Of a stretch of 64,000 nucleotides of DNA, positions 55,321 through 63,205 are shown one piece after another. Source of the DNA: Pontibaca methylaminivorans (GTDB taxonomy: Bacteria; Pseudomonadota; Alphaproteobacteria; Rhodobacterales; Rhodobacteraceae). Location: positions 1 through 64,000 of the forward strand of contig NZ_FTPS01000002.1 in NCBI RefSeq assembly GCF_900156525.1, read 5' to 3'. Position 1 is the stretch's first letter. Each line of letters begins with the position of its first letter. The notes below the pieces were generated by a model, which did not search any database, had not been told where the DNA came from, and saw only the letters and a list, made by a program, of their open reading frames with translations. Both the position numbers and the translations under genes were made by a program.

Positions 55321-57084
55321 TCAGGTGATCCGCTTGAAGGTCTGCCAGAGCACGCCGCCCGCATCCGGGTCGCCCTTGGCCATGGCCGAGGCAAAGCTGC
55401 GGGCCTGGCTCAGCGTGACATGGGGCGGCAGGGTGACCACATCGGGATCGGTCAGCGCGTCGATGACCACCGGGCGGTCCGCCGCAAAGGCGGCCTCCCA
55501 CGCCGGGGCGATCTGGTCGGGGGCGGTGACGCGGATCCCCCGCAGGCCGAGCGCCCGGGCATAGGCGGCATAGTCGAAGGGCGGCACCTCCTGCGTTTCC
55601 GGCACGCGGGGGCTGTTGCCCATCGCGCGCAGCTCCCAGGTGACCTGATTGAGGTCGTTGTTGTTCAGCACCGCGATGACCAGCCGGGGATCCTCCCATT
55701 CGCGCCAGAACTTCGCGATGGTGATGAGCCCGTTGATGCCGAGCATCTGCATCGCCCCGTCGCCGATGAAGCCGACCGCCACGCGGTCGGGGTGGCAGAA
55801 CTTGGCCGCGGTGGAATAGGGCACCGCCGGGCACATGGTGGCAAGGGTTCCCGACAGGGATGCCTTCATGCCTGCGCGCACCCTGATCGCGCGTGCGAAC
55901 CAGTTGGCGGCGGTGCCGGAATCGGCCGAGATGATGGCCCCGTCCGGCATCTGCCGGGAGGCTTCCCAGAACAGGCGTTCGGGATTGATGGGGTCGGCCT
56001 TGCTGTGGGCGCGCTTTTCGGCCCCCGCCCACCATTTCGCGACCCGCCTTTCGATGTCCTCGCGCCAGCGGCGGTTCTCGCGCGGCTCGAGATGCGGCAT
56101 TAGCGCGCGCAGCGTCGCGGCGGCGTCCCCGACCAGGTTCACCTCCATCGGGAAGCGGATCGATTCCATGGAGGGGTCGATGTCGATCTGCACGCCGCGG
56201 GCCTTTCCCTCCCTGGGGAGAAACTCCGAATAGGGAAAGCGCGAGCCGATCATCAGCAGCGTGTCGCAATGGCGCATCATCCAGTCGGTCGGCTCGGTCC
56301 CCAGAAGCCCGATCTGCCCGGTGACATACGGCAGGTCGTCCGGCAGCACCGCCTTGCCGAGCAGCGCCTTGGCGACACCGGCGCCCAGCACATTGGCGGT
56401 CTGCACCAGTTCCTCCGCGGCGCCGAGCGCCCCGGCCCCGGCGAGGATCGCGACCTTCCTGCCGGCGTTCAGGACTTCGGCGGCGCGGAGCAGGTCGGCC
56501 TCGCCCGGCAGGGTGCAGGGGGCCGAGAACCCGACGCCGGAATGGATCGTGCCATGTTCGCGCGGCGGCGTCTCGACCGCCTTTTCGTCCTGCACGTCAT
56601 TGGGAAAGATCAGCGCCGTCGGCATCCGCCGGGCCATGGCGATGCGCATGCCGCGGTCGATCAGATGCCGGGCCTGGGCGGGGACCATGCAGGTCTGCAC
56701 GTAATCGCGCGCCACGTCCTTGAACAGTGACGCAAGGTCCACCTCCTGCTGGTAATCGCCGCCGAGCGCGGCGCGCGCCTGCTGGCCGATGATGGCAAGC
56801 ACCGGCTGATGATCGAGCCGGGCATCGTAAAGCCCGTTCAGCAGGTGAATCGCCCCCGGGCCCGAGGTCGCGATGCAGAGCCCGACCTCGCCGGTCCATT
56901 TGGCATGGGCGCAGGCCATGAATGCGGCCTCTTCCTCGTGGCGCGCCTGGATGAAGTCGATCGTGCGGTCACGCCCCAGCGCGGCGACCAATCCGTTGAT
57001 GCCGTCGCCGGGATAGCCATAGATGCGGCGCACCCCCCATTCATGCAGGCGCTTGAGGATGAAATCGGCGACCGTATCCGCCAT
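55321..57084 (-). CDS. Thiamine-diphosphate enzyme, pyruvate oxidase/decarboxylase-like (PoxB/YdaP type)
   Basis: A 587-residue protein with the three ThDP-family domains: N-terminal pyrimidine-binding (GVRRIYGYPGDGINGLVAAL, FIQARHEEEAAFMACAHAKW with the catalytic Glu), central FAD/nucleotide-like, and C-terminal PP domain (VGFIGDGAMQMLGINGLITI, then LNNNDLNQVTWELRAM). GGAGAAGAC precedes the ATG. PoxB-like enzymes convert pyruvate to acetate, CO2 and reduced quinone; acetolactate-type activity is possible. It is convergent with coxD. A candidate EcfG-type promoter lies about 100-130 bp upstream. Confidence 0.88.
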   Translation of the reverse strand: MADTVADFILKRLHEWGVRRIYGYPGDGINGLVAALGRDRTIDFIQARHEEEAAFMACAHAKWTGEVGLCIATSGPGAIHLLNGLYDARLDHQPVLAIIGQQARAALGGDYQQEVDLASLFKDVARDYVQTCMVPAQARHLIDRGMRIAMARRMPTALIFPNDVQDEKAVETPPREHGTIHSGVGFSAPCTLPGEADLLRAAEVLNAGRKVAILAGAGALGAAEELVQTANVLGAGVAKALLGKAVLPDDLPYVTGQIGLLGTEPTDWMMRHCDTLLMIGSRFPYSEFLPREGKARGVQIDIDPSMESIRFPMEVNLVGDAAATLRALMPHLEPRENRRWREDIERRVAKWWAGAEKRAHSKADPINPERLFWEASRQMPDGAIISADSGTAANWFARAIRVRAGMKASLSGTLATMCPAVPYSTAAKFCHPDRVAVGFIGDGAMQMLGINGLITIAKFWREWEDPRLVIAVLNNNDLNQVTWELRAMGNSPRVPETQEVPPFDYAAYARALGLRGIRVTAPDQIAPAWEAAFAADRPVVIDALTDPDVVTLPPHVTLSQARSFASAMAKGDPDAGGVLWQTFKRIT

Positions 57085-57185
57085 GTCTTCTCCTTTTCCG
57101 CGCTCCTTGCCCCGGGCCGTATCGGAGATGGCCCTTTCCCGGCTGGATGCATCGGGCGGGCGGAGCCCTCGTTTGCTGCATCGGC

Positions 57186-57211
57186 AACAGGGTTGCACCC
57201 GGAAATGTTCC
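57186..57211 (-). promoter_or_regulatory. Possible EcfG-type promoter of the ThDP enzyme gene
   Basis: On the minus strand GGAAC (57211-57207), a 17-bp spacer and TGTT (57189-57186). It deviates from the consensus CGTT at one base. About 100 bp separate it from the ATG. Confidence 0.45.
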
Positions 57212-57251
57212 CGTGGGTGCGAGTGGCCGGGTGCCGGACCATGTGCCTTGC

Positions 57252-57276
57252 GGAACCTTGAGTGCCGCCGGGGGTT
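57252..57276 (+). promoter_or_regulatory. Possible EcfG-type promoter of the unknown membrane protein
   Basis: GGAAC (57252-57256), a 16-bp spacer and GGTT (57273-57276), one base off the CGTT consensus. It is about 160 bp upstream of the ATG at 57439, a rather long leader. Confidence 0.45.
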
Positions 57277-57438
57277 ACCATCGTTCCGGGCCGCCCGGCC
57301 GGGCAGGGGCCCGGGACCGGGGCGGGCGCCGGGGATCGTCAGGACGGGGAATGCCGTGGATGCAATCAGACCGGAAAACCGCAGAACCCGCCGCACGGCC
57401 GGGATCCGGAATCCCGCTGCGGCGGCGGGCTGAGCGGA

Positions 57439-58089
57439 CCGATGTGGGAATGGCTGGCAGACAACAGCACGGCGGTGCAGGCGGTGACGGGGATCGTCAC
57501 GGCGCTGGTGTGGCTGGTCTATCTGCAGATCCTGGTATCGGGATTCCGGCGGCAGCGGCGCAGCATCATCCTGATCTATGGCGCCGGCAACGACAACATC
57601 GACCCGCGGATCTTCGTCAGCAATCTCGGCTTCGAAAGCATCTATATCCTTGAGATCCTGCTGGCCGTGCGCACCTGCGACGGCTGGCGGGAAATGTCGA
57701 TCACCGACCGCACCGAGGTTGCGCCGGACAAGCTGGCCTCGCCGTCGGAAACCAGCGTGCAGGGCCCGCTGGCGAGCGGCGCCTGGGTCGATATCGGCAG
57801 CACCGGCGACCTGCTGGCGCGGATGCGCCGCTTTGACACCGAGGTGTCGCAGAACGACCTGATCGAACATATCAGGATCACCGTCGCGGCGGTGACCGCC
57901 GCCACCACCGGCATCGTCGCCGCCGAGATGGATTTCGCGGTGCGCCCCTACAGGGAAGACGGCCGATTGCAACTGAAGCCGCAGCGCCTTCATGCGGCCC
58001 AGATCCGCTCGCGCGCGGGCCGCCGCGAGATCGCGCGCAAGCTCGGCCGCCGCCTGGGCCGGGACGAGGGCGCAAGCAAGACAAGGTGA
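57439..58089 (+). CDS. Unknown single-span membrane protein
   Basis: A 216-residue protein with one N-terminal helix (VQAVTGIVTALVWLVYLQIL) and a cytoplasmic remainder with a beta-rich middle (IILIYGAGNDNIDPRIFVSN, FESIYILEILLAVRT, GPLASGAWVDIGSTGDLLAR) and a basic C-terminus. The layout (short periplasmic end, one TM, soluble domain) recalls small stress-associated membrane proteins, but I recognise no family. GAGCGGA precedes the ATG. It is convergent with ku and stands alone. Confidence 0.7.
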   Translation, partial: PMWEWLADNSTAVQAVTGIVTALVWLVYLQILVSGFRRQRRSIILIYGAGNDNIDPRIFVSNLGFESIYILEILLAVRTCDGWREMSITDRTEVAPDKLASPSETSVQGPLASGAWVDIGSTGDLLARMRRFDTEVSQNDLIEHIRITVAAVTAATTGIVAAEMDFAVRPYREDGRLQLKPQRLHAAQIRSRAGRREIARKLGRRLGRDEGASKTR

Positions 58090-58108
58090 CGCCGGGCGGG
58101 GGTGGCCC

Positions 58109-58927
58109 CTAGCGGCGCCCGCGCGCGGTCTTGCGACGCGGCGAACGCTTGCCGGACACCCCGGCGCTTTCGCGCAATGCCGCCATCAGGTCGACCACAT
58201 TCTCGCGCTCCGGCAGCGGACGGGCGGGGGGTTCGCGCCCCTCCAGCCGGGCCTTGACCAGTTCGGCAAGCGCGGCCTCGTAACGGTCCTCGAAGGCGGA
58301 GATGTCGAATTCGCCCCGCTTGGTGTCGATGATATGTTCGGCAAGGTCGAGCATCTCGCCCTTGATCCTGAGGTCGGGGATGTCGCGGAACGCCTCGCGG
58401 GCCGGGCGCACCTCGTAATCGAAACTCAGGGTCGAGGCGATCATCCCCAGTCCGTGCGCCCGGATCAGGACCGTCCGCACCCGCCGGAACAGGACCGCCC
58501 GCGCCAGCGCGGCCGCCCTGCGCCGCCGCATCCCCTCGCGCAGCAGGTGAAAGCTGTCTTCCGCGCCGGGATTGGCCGGGGCAAGGTAATAGGGCCGGTC
58601 GAAATAGACGTCGTCCACCTCCCCGCAGGGGATGAACTGCGTCACGTTCAGGGTCTTGTCGCTTTCGGGAACGGCGGCGGCGATTTCCTCTGGGTCGAGG
58701 ATCACGTGATCCTCGCCCGCGGTCTGGTAGCCCTTGACCTGGTCGTCGCGCGCCACCGGATCGCCGGTCTCGCTGTCGATGAATTCGCGCCGGACGCGAT
58801 GCCCGGTCTCGCGGTTCAGGGTGTGAAAGGCGATCCGCTCCGAGGTCGAGGCCGCCGCGTGCAGCGCGACCGGGCAGGTCACCTCCGCAATGCGCAGCAT
58901 CCCCTTCCAGAGTGCCCGTGGCGCCAT
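58109..58927 (-). CDS. ku: Ku protein, first copy
   Basis: A 272-residue bacterial Ku. The core beta-barrel region is clear: ALWKGMLRIAEVTCPVALHA, RIAFHTLNRETGHRVRREFI, KGYQTAGEDHVILDPEEIAA, YFDRPYYLAPAN, and RRVRTVLIRAHGLGMIASTL. The C-terminus is basic (KRSPRRKTARGRR), a typical DNA/LigD-contact tail. Ku dimers encircle broken DNA ends and recruit LigD. The gene lies back to back with an NTF2-like gene and near a second ku. A GGAAC-N17-AGTT motif is upstream. Confidence 0.95.
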   Translation of the reverse strand: MAPRALWKGMLRIAEVTCPVALHAAASTSERIAFHTLNRETGHRVRREFIDSETGDPVARDDQVKGYQTAGEDHVILDPEEIAAAVPESDKTLNVTQFIPCGEVDDVYFDRPYYLAPANPGAEDSFHLLREGMRRRRAAALARAVLFRRVRTVLIRAHGLGMIASTLSFDYEVRPAREAFRDIPDLRIKGEMLDLAEHIIDTKRGEFDISAFEDRYEAALAELVKARLEGREPPARPLPERENVVDLMAALRESAGVSGKRSPRRKTARGRR

Positions 58928-58954
58928 GGTCTCTCATCCCCTTTCCCGGGGGAC

Positions 58955-58980
58955 AACTCCGCGCCCGGGCTTTCTGTTCC
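58955..58980 (-). promoter_or_regulatory. Possible EcfG-type promoter of the first ku gene
   Basis: On the minus strand GGAAC (58980-58976), a 17-bp spacer and AGTT (58958-58955), one base off the CGTT consensus. It is 28 bp upstream of the ku ATG. Confidence 0.45.
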
Positions 58981-59064
58981 GCGCGGCCCATGCGCGGGAA
59001 CAATCAGCGCATCGGCGGATTGCAGGGGTGGAGGGGGACGCCCGGAGAGGCCAGGGAGCAGACC

Positions 59065-59421
59065 ATGACGCGCGGCACCCGCGACGTATTCCATGACCAC
59101 CTGCGCCTGCGGGCCGCGGGCGATCTGGAAACCGACCTGCGGCGCAACTATGCGCGCGATGTCGTTCTGCTGACCGTGAATTCCAATGCGCGGGGCCATG
59201 ATGCGATGCGGATCTCGGCCGGACGGCTCGCCCGGCAGTTGCCGGGGGCGCGGTTCGAGTTCCTGGCAAGGCAGGTGCGCGGCCCCTTCGCGCTTTTGAT
59301 CTGGCGCGGGTATTCATGCCGCTGCGATGCGATCGGCGGCGCGGATTCCTTCCTGATCACCGGCGGGCTGATCCGCATGCAGACGATCCATTACCAGTTG
59401 CTGTCGCATATGGAGGGCTGA
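59065..59421 (+). CDS. NTF2/SnoaL-like small protein
   Basis: A 118-residue protein with the cone-fold pattern: FHDHLRLRAAGDLETDLRRN, YARDVVLLTVNSNARGHDAM, a middle strand FEFLARQVRGPFALLIWRGY and a C-terminal GGLIRMQTIHYQLLS. Proteins of this type are small-molecule-binding or enzymatic; none of the catalytic residues can be assigned. AGGGAG precedes the ATG. Its location between two ku genes suggests a stress link but nothing more specific. Confidence 0.75.
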   Translation: MTRGTRDVFHDHLRLRAAGDLETDLRRNYARDVVLLTVNSNARGHDAMRISAGRLARQLPGARFEFLARQVRGPFALLIWRGYSCRCDAIGGADSFLITGGLIRMQTIHYQLLSHMEG

Positions 59422-59433
59422 GCCGCCGGCGAT

Positions 59434-59458
59434 GGAACATCGTGCCCTGCCGCGGGTT
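59434..59458 (+). promoter_or_regulatory. Possible EcfG-type promoter of the second ku unit
   Basis: GGAAC (59434-59438), a 16-bp spacer and GGTT (59455-59458), one base off the CGTT consensus. It is 45 bp before the ATG of the small acidic protein at 59503. Confidence 0.45.
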
Positions 59459-59502
59459 TCAAACCGGAGCACGACCGCCACGCACTGCAATGGAGGACCA
59501 CC

Positions 59503-59808
59503 ATGGCCAATGCCAGCAGCAGGAAATTCGGCCCCGGCCAGCAGGATCAGGGCAAGGGAAGCGGCGAGGGCGGCATGACGCCCGATGCCCCCGGCATCCA
59601 GCCGAAGACCGAGATCCTGTCGAACCGCGACACATCGCGGCACTCGGATTCGCGCGGGCTTGACGGCGCGCATGTGCAGAACCAGGAACTGCAGGACCGC
59701 GACGGCAACCGCCGCCCCGAAGACCGCGACGACGGCCTTCCCGAATGGGAACGCGATGAGGGCGACGAGACCGACGGGGGCGAAGAGACCGACGAGGATG
59801 CGCGCTGA
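59503..59808 (+). CDS. Small acidic, probably disordered protein coupled to ku
   Basis: A 101-residue, very hydrophilic protein rich in Asp, Glu, Arg and Gly (EDRDDGLPEWERDEGDETDG near the end), with no predicted helix packing or membrane segment. GGAGG lies nine bases before the ATG. Its stop overlaps the second ku start as TGATG, so the two are translationally coupled. I recognise no family; a stress-related or Ku-associated role is only a guess from position. Confidence 0.65.
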   Translation: MANASSRKFGPGQQDQGKGSGEGGMTPDAPGIQPKTEILSNRDTSRHSDSRGLDGAHVQNQELQDRDGNRRPEDRDDGLPEWERDEGDETDGGEETDEDAR

Positions 59809-60608
59809 TGGCGCCCCGCCCGTTCTGGAAGGGCTATCTGAAACTCTCGCTGGTGACCTGCCCGGTGGCGATGATGCCCGCGACCAGCGATCGCGACAAG
59901 CTGCGCTTTCACACCCTGAACGCCCGCACCGGCAACCGGGTCGTCAGCCGCTATGTGGACGCGGTGACCGGCGATTCCCTGGCCGAGGAAGACGAGGTCA
60001 AGGGATACCAGCACGGCGAGGACGAATATGTCATGCTCGAGGACGATGAAATCGCGAATGTCGCGCTCGACAGCACGCGAACCATCGACATCGACATGTT
60101 CGTGCCCGACGATTCCATCGGCTGGATCTGGTATGACCGCCCGCATTACCTGCTGCCCGACGACCCCATCGGCGAAGAGGCCTTTGCCGTGATCCGCGAC
60201 GCCATGGCGGCGAGCGGCACCGTGGGGATTTCGCGGCTCGTGCTGTATCGGCGGGAACGGGCGGTGATGCTCAAGCCGCGCGGGCGCGGGATCGTGGTCT
60301 GGACCTTGCGCTACGGCGACGAGGTGCGGCCGGAGGCGGATTATTTCCCCGACGAGCCCCCGGCGCCCGAACGGCGGACGCTCAAGCTGGTCGAAGAGCT
60401 GATCGACGCGCATATGGCAGAGTGGAGCCCCGACATGGTGCGCGACCCGGTGCAGGAGCGGCTTCAGGACATCATCAGGGCCAAGACCCGCAAGCGCCGC
60501 CCCGCACGCAGGAAATCCGCCCCCGCGAGTGATGCCGGCGACAACACCATCGACATCATGGAGGCGCTGCGCCGCAGCATCGGCGCCGAGAGCCGCAAGC
60601 GCCACTGA
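59808..60608 (+). CDS. ku: Ku protein, second copy
   Basis: A 266-residue Ku paralogue: PFWKGYLKLSLVTCPVAMMP, KLRFHTLNARTGNRVVSRYV, KGYQHGEDEYVMLEDDEIAN, WYDRPHYLLPDD and RERAVMLKPRGRGIVVWTLR. It differs widely from the first copy, so the two are old paralogues rather than a recent duplication. In alphaproteobacteria with several Ku proteins, homo- and heterodimers can form. The C-terminus (KTRKRRPARRKSAP, then MEALRRSIGAESRKRH) is basic. Convergent with ligD. Confidence 0.95.
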   Translation: MAPRPFWKGYLKLSLVTCPVAMMPATSDRDKLRFHTLNARTGNRVVSRYVDAVTGDSLAEEDEVKGYQHGEDEYVMLEDDEIANVALDSTRTIDIDMFVPDDSIGWIWYDRPHYLLPDDPIGEEAFAVIRDAMAASGTVGISRLVLYRRERAVMLKPRGRGIVVWTLRYGDEVRPEADYFPDEPPAPERRTLKLVEELIDAHMAEWSPDMVRDPVQERLQDIIRAKTRKRRPARRKSAPASDAGDNTIDIMEALRRSIGAESRKRH

Positions 60609-60629
60609 GGATGCGGCGGCCCCCAGCGG

Positions 60630-63092
60630 TCAGCCGCGCCGCCCCTTTCGGGCGGCCTTGATCGGCGCGGCGGCCTCGCGGAAGCCCTCCCATGGATCGG
60701 CGCGCAGGGCCGCGAGCCGCGCGGGAACATTGGCGACGGTAAAGCGGGTCGGGCCGATGCCTTCGTCGAGTTCCTCCCAGCCGAGCGGGGTCGAGACCGC
60801 CGCCCCGGGCCGCGCGCGCGGCGAAAAGGCCGCGACCGCCGTCTGCCCGCGCTGGTTGCGCAGATAGTCGATCAGAATCCGGCCGCGCCGCTTTGCCTTG
60901 CTGATCGTGGACACGTAACGCGCAGGGCTGTCCGCCGCCATCGCATCGGCCAGCCCCTTGGTAAAGGCCTTGACGGCGGCCCAGTCCGCGCGCGGGCGCA
61001 GCGGCGCCACCACATGCAGCCCCTTGCCGCCCGAGGTCTTGACGAAGCCCGCAAGCCCCTGTTCCGCCAGCCTTTCGCGCACCTCGACCGCCGCGCGGAT
61101 CACGGCGCCCCATTCCACGCCCTCACCGGGGTCGAGGTCCATGGTGATCATGTCGGGATGGTCCCAGTCCGCTGTCGTCGCCCCCCAGGGGTGGATTTCC
61201 AGCGCCGCCGCCTGCACGAGGCCCATCAGTCCGTCCAGATCCTCGACGGTGATCAGCGGCTCGCCCTGCGGGTCGGCGGAGTCGTGGATGCGGGTGATGG
61301 CGCGGCTCATGCCCTTCCAGGCGTGTTTCTGAAAGAATTTCTGCCCCGTGATGCCGGTCGGGCAGCGCAGCAGCGCGAGGGGCCGGCCGGTGATCCAGGG
61401 GGCGATACGGGTCCAGATCCCGGCGTGATAATCCGCAAGCCCTTCCTTGGTGATCCCCGCCTCGGGCCAGTAGATCCGGTCGGGATGGGTAAGCGCGACG
61501 CGGCGGCGGGGCTCGGCGGGGGCGCGCCCGGCGGAGGCTTCGCGGACGATGTCGCTTGCCGGCTTGTCCTCGCGCAGGCCGCGGAACGACGCATGGCGCA
61601 GATGGCCGTCCGCCGTCCAGGCGCGGAATTCGACTTCGGCCACCAGTTCGGGGCGGACATAGCGGATATGACGCGCCTCGGTCGCGGTGAGCGGCGCCAT
61701 GAAGGGGCTGGATGTCTGCCGCAGCGTTTCCAGCCGGGTGAACAGATCCTCGGCCATTGCTGCCGAAAACCCGGTGCCGACGCGGCCGACATGCTGCAAT
61801 TCGTCACCCTCGTAGACTCCCAGAACCAGCGAGCCGATGGCATGGTCCGACACGGTCGAAGGCGCATAGCCGCCGATGACGAATTCCTGCCGCGCCGAGC
61901 ATTTCGACTTGACCCAGGCGCGCCCGCGCCCGGAGCGATAGGGCGCATCGGCCAGTTTCGACACGATCCCTTCCAGCGACAGCCGGCAGGCATGGCGCAG
62001 CACCAGCGTGCCGCTTTCGGCGAAATGCGCGCTGTAGCGCAGGGCAGGGGCGGCATCCCGCAGCAGATCCTCGAGCAGCGCCTTGCGCCGCAGGAGCGGC
62101 TCTTTGCGCAGGTCGCGCCCGTTCAGATAAAGCAGGTCGAACAGGTAGAACAGGAAACGGTCATCGCGCTCTGCGCTCAGGTCGGCCTGCAGGGCCGGGA
62201 AATCCGAGGCACCGTGCCCCGACTCGACCACCACTTCGCCATCCAGCAGCGCGGTCTCCACGGGCAGCGCGCGCAGCGCCCCGGCAACCCGCGGGCCGAA
62301 GCGGCCGGTCCAGTCCAGCCCGCCGCGGGTCAGCAACTGCAGCGCCCCGCCGTCCAGCCGTGCCTGCAGGCGATAGCCGTCGAATTTCACCTCGTGCAGC
62401 CATTCGTTGCCCGCCGGGGGCGCGGCGCGCAGGGTGGCGAGTGCCGGCGCGACGAAATCCGGCAGGGCGGCTTTCTTGCCGTCCCCCGGCGCGGGCGGCC
62501 GGGCGCGTTTGCGCGGCTTCGGCTCCGCGCCTTCGGCGACGTCCTCGACGGTCCGGCCGGAGAGCACCGATTCCGGGCGTTCCTCCAGAATATCGCGGGC
62601 GGCCTCGTCCCGGGCCTCCGCGTCCTCGCCCTTGATCAGCAGCCAGTTCGCGCGCTTGTCGCGTGGCTTGCCGCGCATCCGCACCAGATGCCAGCGGCCC
62701 CGCAGCTTGTCGCCCGACAGGGTGAATTCCAGGTGGCCCTTGGCGAACCCCTTGTCCGCATCGCCGATCGGCGCCCATGTGCCGCGGTCCCAGACGATGA
62801 CCGCGCCACCGCCGTATTCGCCCTTTGGAATGGTGCCCTCGAAGCCGCCATATTCGAGCGGATGATCCTCGACCTCGACCGCGAGGCGCTTTTCACCGGG
62901 CACGAGGCTTGGCCCCTTGGTCACCGCCCAGCTTTTCAAAGCCCCGTCGAGTTCCAGCCGCAGGTCGTAATGCAGCCGCCGTGCGGCGTGTTTCTGGATC
63001 ACATAGGCGTCGCCCCCGGCGTGCCCCTCGTCGCCGGCGGGCTCCGGGGTGACGGTGAAATCGCGTTTGCTGCGGTAGGTTTCGAGCGCCAT
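60630..63092 (-). CDS. ligD: Multifunctional DNA ligase D (phosphoesterase-ligase-polymerase)
   Basis: An 820-residue protein in the order PE-LIG-POL. The 3'-phosphoesterase domain (about 20-150) has RRLHYDLRLELDGALKSWAV and HPLEYGGFEGTIPKGEYGGG. The ATP-dependent ligase (about 215-510) has the nucleotidyl-lysine motif EVKFDGYRLQARL near residue 234, LLDGEVVV and SLEGIVSKLADAPYRSGRGR. The archaeo-eukaryotic primase-like polymerase (about 545-800) has RIYWPEAGITKEGLADYHAG, the metal pair in MDLDPGEG and FVKTSGGKGLHVVAPL. It processes, fills and seals double-strand breaks with Ku. Two adjacent ATGs (63095, 63092); spacing favours the second. The domain order is the one seen in Pseudomonas-type LigD. 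Confidence 0.96.
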   Translation of the reverse strand: MALETYRSKRDFTVTPEPAGDEGHAGGDAYVIQKHAARRLHYDLRLELDGALKSWAVTKGPSLVPGEKRLAVEVEDHPLEYGGFEGTIPKGEYGGGAVIVWDRGTWAPIGDADKGFAKGHLEFTLSGDKLRGRWHLVRMRGKPRDKRANWLLIKGEDAEARDEAARDILEERPESVLSGRTVEDVAEGAEPKPRKRARPPAPGDGKKAALPDFVAPALATLRAAPPAGNEWLHEVKFDGYRLQARLDGGALQLLTRGGLDWTGRFGPRVAGALRALPVETALLDGEVVVESGHGASDFPALQADLSAERDDRFLFYLFDLLYLNGRDLRKEPLLRRKALLEDLLRDAAPALRYSAHFAESGTLVLRHACRLSLEGIVSKLADAPYRSGRGRAWVKSKCSARQEFVIGGYAPSTVSDHAIGSLVLGVYEGDELQHVGRVGTGFSAAMAEDLFTRLETLRQTSSPFMAPLTATEARHIRYVRPELVAEVEFRAWTADGHLRHASFRGLREDKPASDIVREASAGRAPAEPRRRVALTHPDRIYWPEAGITKEGLADYHAGIWTRIAPWITGRPLALLRCPTGITGQKFFQKHAWKGMSRAITRIHDSADPQGEPLITVEDLDGLMGLVQAAALEIHPWGATTADWDHPDMITMDLDPGEGVEWGAVIRAAVEVRERLAEQGLAGFVKTSGGKGLHVVAPLRPRADWAAVKAFTKGLADAMAADSPARYVSTISKAKRRGRILIDYLRNQRGQTAVAAFSPRARPGAAVSTPLGWEELDEGIGPTRFTVANVPARLAALRADPWEGFREAAAPIKAARKGRRG

Positions 63093-63205
63093 CATCTGCT
63101 CCCTGCAGGGCCGGTCTGCGTTTCCATGTTACCGGTTCCAAAGCGTTTTGCCGCCGCATTTGTTCCCGCGCCACCGGGCACGGGGGCGGGCGGTTCCCGC
63201 GCAGA

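Larger units (their letters stand above)
57085..57438. other. Divergent promoter region, two stress-promoter-like sites
   Basis: No gene is seen. Each strand carries a GGAAC-N16/17-NGTT motif: one facing the ThDP enzyme (57211-57186) and one facing the unknown membrane protein (57252-57276). Confidence 0.5.

Noticed and set aside
58997-59021. EcfG-type promoter before the NTF2-like gene
   Set aside because: GGAAC-N16-GATT lacks the GTT of the -10 element.
63142-63166. EcfG-type promoter before ligD
   Set aside because: GGAAC-N16-CGCT breaks the GTT part of the -10 element that all other candidates keep, so I list it only as a near match.
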